Virus record (IMG/VR): IMGVR_UViG_3300020118_000119
Span: 1 to 20,868 of that record
Length of the DNA: 20,868 bases
Strand: one strand, 5' to 3'
Source of the DNA: a virus
The translations under genes were made by a program, and so were the position numbers. Shown in pieces: positions 7,746 to 15,427 of the stretch (its first letter is position 1; each line of letters starts with the position of its first letter). Below the pieces are notes generated by a model. The model was not told the origin of the DNA, ran no database searches, and saw only the letters and a program-made list of their open reading frames with translations.

Positions 7746-8717
7746 TCACGAGCGCATCCACTGCGGTCCACCGCGAGCTTTCGCAATGTTGGCGATGATA
7801 TCGGACGTAGATTCCTCTTTTTCCTCGTCATCCTTGGGCGGGGTCGTCTTGGACGAAGCCACCGTAGGAACCTTGGGTGCCGAGGATTTGCGCGACTGCT
7901 TATCGACCGGTGCGAGTATTTCGGCTTTGGCGGACTTTCCGGAAATTCCTTCCTTCCATGCCCGAAGTTCATTGCCGATATCTTCGTACCTATCCCAGTA
8001 TCCGCGCCGGTCGCCCCGAGCAATCAGTTCTTGGTCCTTGCGAAGGGCGATGTCCTTCAGCATGGGGTCGGAAAGAATGTCGGAATACTCGGTTTGGAAC
8101 CTGCTTACAGCCTCTTTGAAGGTCAATCGCTCATCAATGGACTTAGCAACATCGGCCTGTGTGACGGATGGTTGTTGCAGTTGAATAAGTTCATCGATTG
8201 CTGCCATTGCTTCATCTTCGCTGCCCATTTGTATGGCTCGGACAAGCTGCCTGCGCCTTTCGGCTTGTTCCGCAGCATGATCCTCTTTCGGGGGTACTTG
8301 CTGCTGAGTCTGTTGCTCGGCTTCGCGTTTAATTCGCGCCGCCTCAGCTAAATAAGTGTCCGCAGCTTCAACCTTCTGAGCGCGAGCAATAAGTTCGTCT
8401 TCGGTCAGTTCCTTCTCGACGCCATTGACCTTGATCTTGAATTTTCGGGGAGCCTGAATTTGCTCCTCTTCGTCGTCGGCTGTGGTAAGCACAGTTTCCG
8501 GGGCGGCGGTCTCTTCTGCCGCATTCTCGTCATCACCGTAGATGCCGTCAAATTCTGCAGCACGACTTTCGTCCAGACCGTCGTTTATTCGGCTCAATAG
8601 CGCCAACCGTGCATCGTTCTGTGTGCCAACTGTCTCTTCCTCGTTTCCGCCGCCTTCCTCGTCAACGATGTGGAATTGGACCAGACCGAACAATAGCCAT
8701 TTCAAAAGTTTACTCAT
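7746..8717 (-). CDS. Scaffolding protein
   Basis: Taken from the ATG at 8717 the product is 323 aa. It is acidic and almost entirely helical or disordered: Glu/Asp-rich start, a KFKIKVNGVEKELTEDELIA block, a long charged coiled coil (KREAEQQTQQQ, AEQAERRRQLVRAIQ), then a Ser/Lys/Pro-rich linker and a short basic-hydrophobic tail (IIANIAKARGGPQWMRS). Scaffolds of this kind bind coat through the C-terminus and leave the procapsid before or during packaging. It lies between portal and capsid genes as in P22. Start choice: ATG 8717 overlaps the TAA of the 94-aa gene (ATGAGTAA), favouring reinitiation; ATG 8726 would add three residues, and upstream frame up to 8765 begins only with TTG. The hydrophobic N-terminus KLLKWLLFGLVQF is odd for a scaffold and could be a capsid- or membrane-contacting helix. 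Confidence 0.85.
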   Translation of the reverse strand: MSKLLKWLLFGLVQFHIVDEEGGGNEEETVGTQNDARLALLSRINDGLDESRAAEFDGIYGDDENAAEETAAPETVLTTADDEEEQIQAPRKFKIKVNGVEKELTEDELIARAQKVEAADTYLAEAARIKREAEQQTQQQVPPKEDHAAEQAERRRQLVRAIQMGSEDEAMAAIDELIQLQQPSVTQADVAKSIDERLTFKEAVSRFQTEYSDILSDPMLKDIALRKDQELIARGDRRGYWDRYEDIGNELRAWKEGISGKSAKAEILAPVDKQSRKSSAPKVPTVASSKTTPPKDDEEKEESTSDIIANIAKARGGPQWMRS

Positions 8718-8994
8718 TTCCTTCATCCCTATCGTCAAGTACCTCAGTGGCGCTAAGTCCGGCAATAACTGCCTCGCTCAGCCAATCTTTAATGGAGCTT
8801 GCTCTCCACGCCATGTTTTGAAGGTGAGTTATGGCAACGCGATCGGTAGCCGCCACTGTCCTCAACCTGTTTAATGCTTCAACTTCTTCCTTCGATGCCT
8901 TCTGCATCAAATATGACCCGACTCGGGATTCAAGAAATATTTCTACTTGCTTCCCGAGAACGGCGATGTCAACCAATTCTTCGACCTTGTTCAT
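8710..8994 (-). CDS. Hypothetical 94-aa helical protein between portal and scaffold
   Basis: No family is recognised. The protein is predicted to be all-helical, with charged amphipathic stretches (MNKVEELVDIAVLGKQVEIF, KASKEEVEALNRLRTV, IKDWLSEAVIAGL). Its start overlaps the portal stop (ATGA) and its end overlaps the scaffold start, so it is locked into the portal-scaffold translation unit. In several podovirus-like phages a small helical gene occupies this slot, and it may assist procapsid nucleation or packaging. This is inference from position. Confidence 0.75.
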   Translation of the reverse strand: MNKVEELVDIAVLGKQVEIFLESRVGSYLMQKASKEEVEALNRLRTVAATDRVAITHLQNMAWRASSIKDWLSEAVIAGLSATEVLDDRDEGNE

Positions 8995-11147
8995 TTCATG
9001 CCCTCAGCCATTCGCTGTTGAGTAGAGATATCTTTCTGGTGGGCATGCTCTTTTTCTTGGCCTTGGATGGCTCTGAAATGGGTGGCCAGCGACCGCTTGT
9101 TCTCGTTTTCTTGGCGAAGCTTTTCTTTCTGCAATTCGGTGACGTTCCTGCTCTGAGCGATGGCCAGCTTGACCTGATTGGCCTCTTTCTTGTCGGCCAG
9201 AATTTTTTGCACCTGCTGCATCTGCTGCTGCATTTGTTGCATCTGCTGCTGCATCTGGTCGATTTGCGGGTTCTTGGAGCTAAAGAATCTGGAGCCGTCG
9301 CTGTATCCGAGGTTGCCGAAGATTTCCTTGCCGACTTCCAACATATCTATGCCCGGAACCGGATGCTGCAACATGCCTGTGTAAGCTGACATTGCCGCCA
9401 TGAATTTCTGCAGCTTCTGGGCCGGGTCGGTGGCACCCATGCCGACATTAACTGTCAAGGTAAGCTCGTTGTTCAACAGTTGGTCGGTCACATTGTCGAT
9501 CCCGTATTTCTGGAACACTTCGGCCCGGTTGGCGGCAATTTTTAACACCACTTGGTCAGTTTCGTATTCCTGCTCCAACAAGACTATCTGGCGCAATACG
9601 GGCTGAACAAAAGTCTCGACGTAAGTCCTGATCAAATACTCGGTAAGGGTTCCCTGCGAGTTACTCAGGATGGCCATGTTTCTGGCGGGACTGTTGGCCC
9701 CACTTTGGGACATCATGGCGGCGGGGTTGAAGTTGCCTAACAGTTCGTCAAGTTCCTGATTAAGGCCTTGATGTTCTTGATAGCTGGAAGCCGTGACGTC
9801 AGGCCACGTAACTTCTCGAACGTCATTTTGCGGGTCGTCCAGCATAACCACGCCACCCGGCACATTTCGTACCAATCCTGCCACATCTGCTTCTTTGCCC
9901 CGTTTAACAAACCACTTCTTGTTCAGCACGAATTTGACATTATCGATGCGTTGATTGGCAATTTCGTTGATTTCGTCCTGCAGGCCCTTACCCAATAATG
10001 GCAACGGGGCTGGCATGGTTTTATGGGCCTCAAGGATGCAGCACCCAATGACGTATGGGCGTTTCCCGTGGAACACTTCTTGTTTCAGCTCGACCGGATC
10101 AGATAGCATTGCCAAATCGCTGAGGGTATAGAAGGTCCAGTCCTTGTTGTTCCTGCGATGAATGTGTCGTTGCACCCACACGATTTGGTAGTCATCGACC
10201 GACACTGAATCAGAGGACATCGGGTCATCGCCGCGATTGCGAGCAAGCCGAGTGGTATTGACCACTGATTCCACAGCGTTGCCGATAACACTGTCGCCAT
10301 ACGTATGCCATTCCCCCGTTTCCATCTTCTCCTTCACATCTAGCACGTACATCGGCATGAGATGAATGAAGTATGGGGAAGTTCCGACAGGATCGGTCCA
10401 ATTGGCAGCGGGGTCGAACCGAATGTTTTCAATGGGGATCAATTCCACTACCGGCTTGTCTACCCGGACGTTTGGCTTGACTTCGACGTTGACTTGGGCA
10501 ACAATAGCCGCCGCAGGCTGGCCCAACGAATCGCCGTCCTCAGCGACTACTGTTCCTTCGGGAATGGAATTGGGATCTTGAGCTGGGTATTCTTCTTCGG
10601 CGTCGTCCGAGGCCTTGGGCGTTTCTTCGACGGCGGAAGACATTTCTATTTCCGGCTCGTCTTCCTGATAGTCCCAATGTACGTGGGCGCAGGCAACGCC
10701 AGTGGTCTGCGCATCCTGCAGACCACCCAAAACGATTTGGTACCAAGGGATGGATTTGGTCAGCCGGTATTGGAGCAATTGCTTCATGATTTCAGCTGAC
10801 GCCACTTCCGGTTTGTTGGAGGTGTCTTGGGCTTGGACCGACACTACGTCCATGTTTGAGAAGAAAGCGGCGGCGGCAGCGGCTTCATTCTTACGGATAA
10901 CTGCGCGGGTGCGGGGGCGAAAAATCTTGGAACGCTTGTCGTACGAAGTTTGATTATACTTAGAGTCAGTTGAGTGTTGATTGTTGAACGCCCTCAAGGA
11001 GTCCTCCCAGATTTTCCGGTAGTTTGTGTCCACATAACTGGTGGACCCCCGAAAAGCTTTGGACGCTAGGTCAAGCCAGTCTTTATGTGGCGAATCGGCC
11101 TCAGCTGTCTGGGCTGTCGGAGCGTGATTTCGCGGATCTGGTTTCAT
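8991..11147 (-). CDS. Portal protein, P22 gp1-like
   Basis: At 718 aa this matches the size of P22 portal (725). The N-terminal part has WLDLASKAFRGSTSYVDTNY and KRSKIFRPRTRAVIRKNEAA, typical of large podovirus portals. The stem/wing region has VELIPIENIRFDPAANWTDP, and the crown-side helices run LGKGLQDEINEIANQRIDNV and NMAILSNSQGTLTEYLIRTY. Residues about 160-220 are a highly acidic insert (Glu/Asp/Ala/Pro). Residues about 628-700 are a Met/Gln heptad-like coiled coil followed by a Lys/Glu/Gln helix; these may form the long barrel seen in P22 portal. The dodecameric portal occupies one capsid vertex and is the DNA channel. Promoter 11174-11202 lies just upstream, and AAGGAAG precedes the ATG. 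It ends ATGA with the 94-aa gene. Confidence 0.9.
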   Translation of the reverse strand: MKPDPRNHAPTAQTAEADSPHKDWLDLASKAFRGSTSYVDTNYRKIWEDSLRAFNNQHSTDSKYNQTSYDKRSKIFRPRTRAVIRKNEAAAAAAFFSNMDVVSVQAQDTSNKPEVASAEIMKQLLQYRLTKSIPWYQIVLGGLQDAQTTGVACAHVHWDYQEDEPEIEMSSAVEETPKASDDAEEEYPAQDPNSIPEGTVVAEDGDSLGQPAAAIVAQVNVEVKPNVRVDKPVVELIPIENIRFDPAANWTDPVGTSPYFIHLMPMYVLDVKEKMETGEWHTYGDSVIGNAVESVVNTTRLARNRGDDPMSSDSVSVDDYQIVWVQRHIHRRNNKDWTFYTLSDLAMLSDPVELKQEVFHGKRPYVIGCCILEAHKTMPAPLPLLGKGLQDEINEIANQRIDNVKFVLNKKWFVKRGKEADVAGLVRNVPGGVVMLDDPQNDVREVTWPDVTASSYQEHQGLNQELDELLGNFNPAAMMSQSGANSPARNMAILSNSQGTLTEYLIRTYVETFVQPVLRQIVLLEQEYETDQVVLKIAANRAEVFQKYGIDNVTDQLLNNELTLTVNVGMGATDPAQKLQKFMAAMSAYTGMLQHPVPGIDMLEVGKEIFGNLGYSDGSRFFSSKNPQIDQMQQQMQQMQQQMQQVQKILADKKEANQVKLAIAQSRNVTELQKEKLRQENENKRSLATHFRAIQGQEKEHAHQKDISTQQRMAEGMK

Positions 11148-11173
11148 CTAGTGCTTCCTTAGTGTCTACTACA

Positions 11174-11202
11174 AGTATACCACACCGAGAGCTTTCTGTC
11201 AA
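11174..11202 (-). promoter_or_regulatory. Strong sigma70-type promoter in front of the portal gene
   Basis: On the minus strand TTGACA (11202-11197) and TATACT (11179-11174) are separated by exactly 17 bp, both hexamers at or one base from consensus. The base run before the -10 is GGTGTGG, shared with the other two promoters in this window. Initiation would fall near 11167, about 20 nt before the portal ATG, giving a short leader with the AAGGAAG ribosome site. It lies after the stop of the HAD gene (11212). Confidence 0.88.
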
Positions 11203-11211
11203 GTGTAACAG

Positions 11212-11568
11212 TCACTTTTCCCAAACTTGTTGCTCGTTGTCCCCCGAGAAGGCAACGCCCTCATTCCTTACTACTCCAACGGCCCGATCATCGTAAATTG
11301 CCTGTGTATGCGAGTCTTTGGTGTTAGTTATTGGCAACACTTCGCCTAAATGTTCTTTCATCCAACGTCGGATGGCGGGGTGAGGTTTGCGAGCGGTGAA
11401 CAGCCTCACATCCCTTCCTTCCCGCAACCACTTCCTTACCTGCTTGACCATCGGCTCAATCGGTGCGCCAATGTGTTCGTCCCCGCGCCAATGGTCGTAA
11501 TGCGCCAAAGTGCCGTCAAGATCCACCCCCAGCCAACCATTTCCTTTATCGCGGGGCATTGTGGTCAT
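11212..11568 (-). CDS. HAD-superfamily hydrolase, small phosphatase/nucleotidase-like
   Basis: From the ATG at 11568 the product is 118 aa. It carries the HAD motifs in order: WLGVDLDGTLA (12-22; Asp16 nucleophile, Asp18 acid-base), LFTARK with Thr58, Lys84 in TNTKDSH, and IYDDRAVGV with Asp93/Asp94. Lack of a cap insert and small size resemble phage and bacterial mini-HADs near 5'-nucleotidases or polynucleotide-end phosphatases. The substrate is unknown. Roles in nucleotide recycling or removal of 3'/5' DNA phosphates are possible; its place between packaging and portal genes gives no direct clue. Start: the ATG 11568 overlaps the TGA of the upstream 65-aa gene (ATGA); an in-frame ATG at 11586 would add MEGHLQ but is inside the upstream gene. 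Confidence 0.85.
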   Translation of the reverse strand: MTTMPRDKGNGWLGVDLDGTLAHYDHWRGDEHIGAPIEPMVKQVRKWLREGRDVRLFTARKPHPAIRRWMKEHLGEVLPITNTKDSHTQAIYDDRAVGVVRNEGVAFSGDNEQQVWEK

Positions 11569-11762
11569 TTGAAGGTGTCCTTCCACTTCTTCCCGGCTTC
11601 TCCGGCATCGACACCTGATTTGGGCCTTTCGCCAGTGGCTTGATCAATGGCCGTGTCAATTTGAATTTGACGCTTAGACCGAGCGTCCTTTTCTGCGGCT
11701 TCCTTTTCGGACGGAGTTTGCATTCCCGTCTTTTCCCGTAGCCATTTGCCGATTTCCATCAT
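11565..11762 (-). CDS. Hypothetical 65-aa protein with C-terminal KSG-DAGE-GK-FK tail
   Basis: This is a small, highly charged (Lys/Glu/Asp) helical protein. The last 18 residues read KSGVDAGEAGKKWKDTFK and closely match the last 18 of the 101-aa protein at 13514-13819 (KSGKDAGELGKPYKEYFK), while the rest of the two proteins differs. It starts with two ATGs that overlap the TGA of the 70-aa gene and ends with ATGA into the HAD gene. No function is recognised. The shared tail suggests a docking or targeting sequence for a common partner. Confidence 0.7.
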   Translation of the reverse strand: MMEIGKWLREKTGMQTPSEKEAAEKDARSKRQIQIDTAIDQATGERPKSGVDAGEAGKKWKDTFK

Positions 11763-11971
11763 GCACCTCCTGCGGAAGAACCCGGATTAGGGGAGTCGGC
11801 CACCACATCGAAGGGAGTTTTCTTAGAAAAGAAGTCGTGCAACCGGGTTAGTAACGACACCTCCACGTTGTGCAATTCTTGCGGAATCGACTCAAGCTGA
11901 CTTTTGAGTCGTTGAACTTCGTACTCGGCTTCCTTGATGCGAAGCTCGATTTCCTCTTTTACGGTTCTCAT
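11759..11971 (-). CDS. Hypothetical 70-aa coiled-coil protein
   Basis: Residues 4-45 form a long charged helix with heptad-like spacing (VKEEIELRIKEAEYEVQRLK then LESIPQELHNVEVSLL), followed by a short hydrophobic FFSKKTPFDVV segment and a Pro/Ser/Gly tail. It probably dimerises. It overlaps both neighbours by ATGA-type junctions. No family is recognised. Confidence 0.68.
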   Translation of the reverse strand: MRTVKEEIELRIKEAEYEVQRLKSQLESIPQELHNVEVSLLTRLHDFFSKKTPFDVVADSPNPGSSAGGA

Positions 11972-12315
11972 TTTGTTGCTCCTTCGTATTTAAGACCGAA
12001 ACCTTCGCCGTCCCATGCTCCACGGGCCATACCCATGCGTTCCAGCAACTCGCCCCCGCCCATAACGATAGCGTGTTCCAACTCCGAAATGGTAGCGGCT
12101 TTACCGGCATCGACAGTGAAGCCGTAGCGGTTATCGCCGGCCATATGCTTAATAACCAGAACAGCACCGGGTGCCCAGCCGATCATCCATAGGTGGTTTG
12201 CATAATGGCGGCTGAGAAGGGTCGCCGCCATTTTAGCGACTAATTCCATCTGCTGAGACTCTTTGTCGTGAGAGGTTATCTCAACAGTCTGGATGTCCAG
12301 CAAGTCCTCGGTCAT
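11968..12315 (-). CDS. Hypothetical 115-aa protein
   Basis: No known domain is recognised. The middle is hydrophobic and mixed alpha/beta (MELVAKMAATLLSRHYANHL, then LWMIGWAPGAVLVIKHM). A GDNRYGFTVDAGK turn and a Gly-rich MGGGELLERMGMARGAWDGE segment follow. The composition suggests a compact globular protein rather than a membrane one. It starts within the stop of the 76-aa gene and ends by ATGA overlap with the coiled-coil gene, so it belongs to the same translation chain. Confidence 0.68.
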   Translation of the reverse strand: MTEDLLDIQTVEITSHDKESQQMELVAKMAATLLSRHYANHLWMIGWAPGAVLVIKHMAGDNRYGFTVDAGKAATISELEHAIVMGGGELLERMGMARGAWDGEGFGLKYEGATK

Positions 12316-12542
12316 TGTGCAGGCTCAGCGATGGGGGCGGGGTCTTCGGCAACCGGATTGGTGCCGGGTTCGGTGAAACCGGAGGTGAGATCCTCAAAAA
12401 TTTCCTCCTCGGCAACCGGGCCTTCCGGCTTCCCGGTTACTTCCTCGATTCCTTGAACGCGACCGGCTTGGAAAACAGCCTCAATGGCGGCTTCTTGGGA
12501 ATGGCCGTAATAGGCCCGGAATACTTCTTCTGCTCTGCTCAT
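12312..12542 (-). CDS. Hypothetical 76-aa acidic protein
   Basis: Residues 1-35 form a helical, compact part (EEVFRAYYGHSQEAAIEAVF, then QAGRVQGIEEV). The last 40 residues are Glu/Pro/Ala-rich and probably disordered. A clear AAGGAG lies upstream of the ATG. Small acidic proteins in this slot could be assembly chaperones or DNA-mimic proteins, but nothing in the sequence decides. No family is recognised. Confidence 0.65.
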   Translation of the reverse strand: MSRAEEVFRAYYGHSQEAAIEAVFQAGRVQGIEEVTGKPEGPVAEEEIFEDLTSGFTEPGTNPVAEDPAPIAEPAQ

Positions 12543-12579
12543 TTGTTTCTCCTTGAAGTAGGGAATATGATGCCGCTGG

Positions 12580-12876
12580 TTAGGACTCTCGGGCCGCTTG
12601 ATTCACCGACACCGTTACCGACACGCCGGAAAATTCGGGCATTCCCTCCGGCACAGGTTGCGGGTACTTCCAGCTGAGGTATCCGTTCATGTTGATGACG
12701 ACATCCTTAGACTCGTCGGGGTGAAGGATTCCGGCCAACGCTTCGGCAGTAGCGAGGGCCGGGGCCTTGTCGGCAGCGTGGTTGGGCTGGCTGGCGACAA
12801 CTTCTTCAAAAGCGGTGGCGGCGAGGGCGAGGGCGGCGGCGATTGAAGCGCCGCGAACTTGGAATGAGTAAGACAT
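12580..12876 (-). CDS. Hypothetical 98-aa phage protein
   Basis: The protein starts MSYSFQVRGASIAAALALAA, followed by a helical AFEEVVASQPNHAADKA stretch, and ends in a beta-like part with VVINMNGYLSW and FSGVSVTVSVN. I recall small phage proteins with this arrangement (helix, then a VVVxMNGxLSW strand) in several proteobacterial phages, without any assigned function. The N-terminal Ala/Leu run is amphipathic helix rather than a signal peptide, since no charged-start/cleavage pattern is seen. An AGGGAAA site precedes the ATG. Gaps of 37 and 49 nt flank it, larger than usual for this operon. Confidence 0.68.
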   Translation of the reverse strand: MSYSFQVRGASIAAALALAATAFEEVVASQPNHAADKAPALATAEALAGILHPDESKDVVINMNGYLSWKYPQPVPEGMPEFSGVSVTVSVNQAARES

Positions 12877-12925
12877 TGATGTTTCCCTATGGTGATTGAT
12901 GGATTAAACTGCTGACTTGACTGCG

Positions 12926-13123
12926 TTACGGCGGAATGCCGCCGTCGTAAATGCCAGTGGAACCCCGGTCAGTGCTGTCATAGCTGCGACCGTTGCTGAA
13001 CTGGTAGACGTTGTGATCGGGGGCGTTCCACTCGCTGCCCCAAGCGTTCTGGACCAGCGACGCCCAAGACAGAGTGCGGGTAGCTACCTTGTTCCCTAGA
13101 TTGCTAAGGTTCGGAGCGCTCAT
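12926..13123 (-). CDS. Hypothetical 65-aa protein
   Basis: This small protein is rich in Asn, Ser, Trp, Tyr and Gly (WASLVQNAWGSEWNAP, VYQFSNGRSYDSTDRGS), with no known domain. Its start overlaps the stop of the basic 60-aa gene (ATGA), which supports it as a real gene. The composition fits a virion-linked or adhesive peptide, but there is no firm evidence. Confidence 0.6.
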   Translation of the reverse strand: MSAPNLSNLGNKVATRTLSWASLVQNAWGSEWNAPDHNVYQFSNGRSYDSTDRGSTGIYDGGIPP

Positions 13124-13302
13124 GATTTCTTTCCTTTCCCGGTCTTACGTTTAACAGCGGCGTTCGCTATTTTGATCGCCTTCGCATCGTCCCCAGTTTT
13201 CTTCAAGACTGCATTTGCCGTCGCCGCCCATTGCTTCTTCTTGGCTGGCGTACTAGCCTTCTTCGTCTTTCCTATGGCATCTTTCAATGTCCACGGAGGC
13301 AT
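13120..13302 (-). CDS. Small basic protein, 60 aa
   Basis: This Lys-rich protein has the pattern WTLKDAIGKTKKASTPAKKK, then QWAATANAVLKKTGDDAKAI and KIANAAVKRKTGKGKKS. I recall short modules of the form W-A-x-I-A-N-x-L-x-K-T-G-D-x-x-x-A-I-x-x-A-N-A in many phage and bacterial proteins, either alone or at the start of larger head proteins. Their function is not established. The basic charge suggests contact with DNA or acidic partners. It lies two bases after the 70-aa gene and overlaps the 65-aa gene by ATGA. Confidence 0.7.
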   Translation of the reverse strand: MPPWTLKDAIGKTKKASTPAKKKQWAATANAVLKKTGDDAKAIKIANAAVKRKTGKGKKS

Positions 13303-13304
13303 GG

Positions 13305-13517
13305 TTAATTGTCCTTGCCGTAGGAGTGATAGCCATTGTAAGCCGTATTGGGGCCATAGGCCGTGTCGTTCTCGGCAAACATTTTCAGTCGGTCGGGCAC
13401 GTTCTTGTTCTTGGTGCGCAGGATGGCGGCATCCAACTCGTAGCTACCGGTAATGTCCGTGGTGTGCCTCCAGTCGGCGGGGCAACACTCATGGCACTTT
13501 CCTTTGGGATTTCTCAT
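13305..13517 (-). CDS. Hypothetical 70-aa protein with N-terminal CxxCC
   Basis: The start MRNPKGKCHECCPADWRHTT has three Cys and a nearby His that could form a small metal site, though four good ligands in a standard knuckle are not seen. The C-terminal half is Asn/Tyr/Gly-rich (TAYGPNTAYNGYHSYGKDN). Its ATG overlaps the stop of the 101-aa gene. No family is recognised. Confidence 0.62.
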   Translation of the reverse strand: MRNPKGKCHECCPADWRHTTDITGSYELDAAILRTKNKNVPDRLKMFAENDTAYGPNTAYNGYHSYGKDN

Positions 13518-13819
13518 TTGAAGTACTCCTTGTAAGGTTTGCCTAGTTCACCGGCGTCTTTGCCGGACTTGTTTTCCGCCGCCGCCTGATCAGCCCGGTA
13601 GCGTTCCCGGCGATCAACGTTGTCCATCTCATTGTTGGCTTGGCGCACCTGACGATTGGTGAGGTGCGAAGCATCCTTGCCGGTCATGGACTTGGCGTTG
13701 GTGGCCACGCTTTCAACGTCGTAAGCCACCCCGGTGCGGTAGTTACGGTCGTCTGATTTCTTGTATTTCTCAGAATTGGAGAGGTCCGCCTGTCCTTCGG
13801 GGGTGTTGATTCTTGCCAT
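13514..13819 (-). CDS. Hypothetical 101-aa protein with shared C-terminal tail
   Basis: This charged, mostly helical protein is the first gene after terL, nine bases away, with its own AGGAGATTAAA site. The last 18 residues (KSGKDAGELGKPYKEYFK) match the tail of the 65-aa protein at 11565-11762, with the same spacing to the stop. The DNA of the two tails has diverged more than the protein, so the tail seems kept by selection. The body (NYRTGVAYDVESVATNAKSM, NRQVRQANNEMDNVDRRERY) has no known domain. Confidence 0.7.
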   Translation of the reverse strand: MARINTPEGQADLSNSEKYKKSDDRNYRTGVAYDVESVATNAKSMTGKDASHLTNRQVRQANNEMDNVDRRERYRADQAAAENKSGKDAGELGKPYKEYFK

Positions 13820-13828
13820 TTTAATCTC

Positions 13829-15427
13829 CTACACAAATTCGGGTTCAGCGTAACGTTCTTCGTACGAACGGGGCGCAACAGGGTTCATGTCATATATGCG
13901 AGCAAAGGCGTCGATGGCATCTTTTTTCCCTACTGGGAAGTAATGGAATTGAAGCCGGATCTGTTCTGTCAAGTCGTATATTTGTCCATTTTCATCCTTA
14001 CGTCGAATTGCCCGGCTGATGCGGTAATCGTACCCGGTGTCTTTCATGTGCTTCTGGTTAGACGTCAACCGATTCGGATCAGTGGGCCGGGGGAACAACA
14101 ATTTTCCGGTACGACAGTCCGGCACCAGACGTTGAACTCGGTCGTTTTTGGACCCTTCCCCGTCCCGAGGCCATGCCAGTTCATGGACGTCGAATCGCGG
14201 GTTTCCCGGAAGCCGCATTTGTTCTTGGAAGTAATCCATGTCGGCCTGAGCGCCGAACGTTTCGTACCCCATCTTGATCATCTGAACACCGGGTGCTTTG
14301 CTCCACTTCTTGTACATCAGCGAGAAGTGTTCCCAGCGTTCTTTCAGGTCCATCTTGTGGTTGAACCCGTCCAGCAAGTACTTGTTCATCTGGGAGTCTA
14401 GTCCCAGCACGATTACAGCAGTGTTGGCTGAATCCTTTTTCTTACTACGAGCGGGGTCGCACATCACGTACACTGAAAGCGTAGATGGCCGGACGTCGTA
14501 TTCCCCTAGTTGTTGAACGTCGAACATTCTTTGTTCGCCGGACAGTGGATTCATGAGGTACTGACAGGCAATGTCGGAGTCAGTATTTTTTACCAGCCGC
14601 TTTTTCCACTCTTGCTCGCTAAAATATACTGGATTACCTTCACGGGTGCCGTCGTGTGTCGCGGGGTAGATGCGGGGTTTCAGCGCTCCTCGTTTCAATA
14701 CCCAGTCATAGAGGTCCGCGAACGAGTAGATCGTTCCGCACATCCATTCGTGCCCACCGACCACTCCAAGTGATTGTGACATGGAATAGTTGTTGATCGA
14801 CTTTTGTATCTGTTCGGGGGTGGAAACCGACTCAGGAACCACGGCATCATCGTAGATCCGAAGACGGTAATGTTTGCCGATCGGTTGCGAATCCAGCCCC
14901 GAAGCCTCAATAGTACATTCTTTCGGGTTGCCTTTCCGCTTGATTGTAATGCCGTAATTTGACCATTGCTTTGCTTCTTTGGACGGGTTTTTCCAGAAAA
15001 TTTCCGGGAATGCTGTTTTGAGGATCTCATTCCGCTCAAACTCCGCCTTGATTTGCTTAAGAAATGGTTCAGCGATCACGTTGCTGTGCCCAAAGATTCC
15101 TATTGTGATTTCAGGGTCGCGCAGGATTTCTTGTATGCAGCCGCCGAACGTAATGATCGTTGATTTGTAATGTTCTCGGCTCCAGAGGTCCAAGTATCCT
15201 GATGGATCGACCTCTACTTCCCTGCAACGATCGTAAATCCATGGGTGCAACATGTCATGGCGACCGCACACTTTTACCAGCAAGTAGTACCTATCCGTCA
15301 GGCAAAGTGCCCTTATGCCGGGGATGTAGGTGCCTTTTTGATCGATTTCGTCCCAGTACAACAACAGCTCCGGTAGCGGCAAGTTTGCCGGGGGAACCAG
15401 TGATGCTGCGGGGACGGGAGCGTTCAT
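13829..15427 (-). CDS. terL: Terminase large subunit
   Basis: The 532-aa product has the ATPase and nuclease parts of a packaging motor. LWSREHYKSTII (81-92) sits at the Walker A position but lacks the usual Gly before Lys. RLRIYDDAV (188-196) is Walker B with Asp-Asp in place of Asp-Glu. GGHEWMCGTIYSFADLY (224-240) follows where the coupling motif is expected. The nuclease domain begins YVMCDPARSKKKDSANTAVI (320-339) with Asp324, and MGYETFGAQADMDYF holds Glu389. It drives DNA into the procapsid through the portal and cuts concatemers. The ATG overlaps the terS stop (ATGA), and it ends in TAG before the 101-aa gene. Assignment is firm; packaging type (headful or cos) cannot be read. Confidence 0.92.
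   Translation of the reverse strand: MNAPVPAASLVPPANLPLPELLLYWDEIDQKGTYIPGIRALCLTDRYYLLVKVCGRHDMLHPWIYDRCREVEVDPSGYLDLWSREHYKSTIITFGGCIQEILRDPEITIGIFGHSNVIAEPFLKQIKAEFERNEILKTAFPEIFWKNPSKEAKQWSNYGITIKRKGNPKECTIEASGLDSQPIGKHYRLRIYDDAVVPESVSTPEQIQKSINNYSMSQSLGVVGGHEWMCGTIYSFADLYDWVLKRGALKPRIYPATHDGTREGNPVYFSEQEWKKRLVKNTDSDIACQYLMNPLSGEQRMFDVQQLGEYDVRPSTLSVYVMCDPARSKKKDSANTAVIVLGLDSQMNKYLLDGFNHKMDLKERWEHFSLMYKKWSKAPGVQMIKMGYETFGAQADMDYFQEQMRLPGNPRFDVHELAWPRDGEGSKNDRVQRLVPDCRTGKLLFPRPTDPNRLTSNQKHMKDTGYDYRISRAIRRKDENGQIYDLTEQIRLQFHYFPVGKKDAIDAFARIYDMNPVAPRSYEERYAEPEFV

Noticed and set aside
9210-9256. CTGCTGCAT-type triplet repeat
   Set aside because: It is fully explained by the Met/Gln coiled coil coded at the C-terminus of the portal protein.
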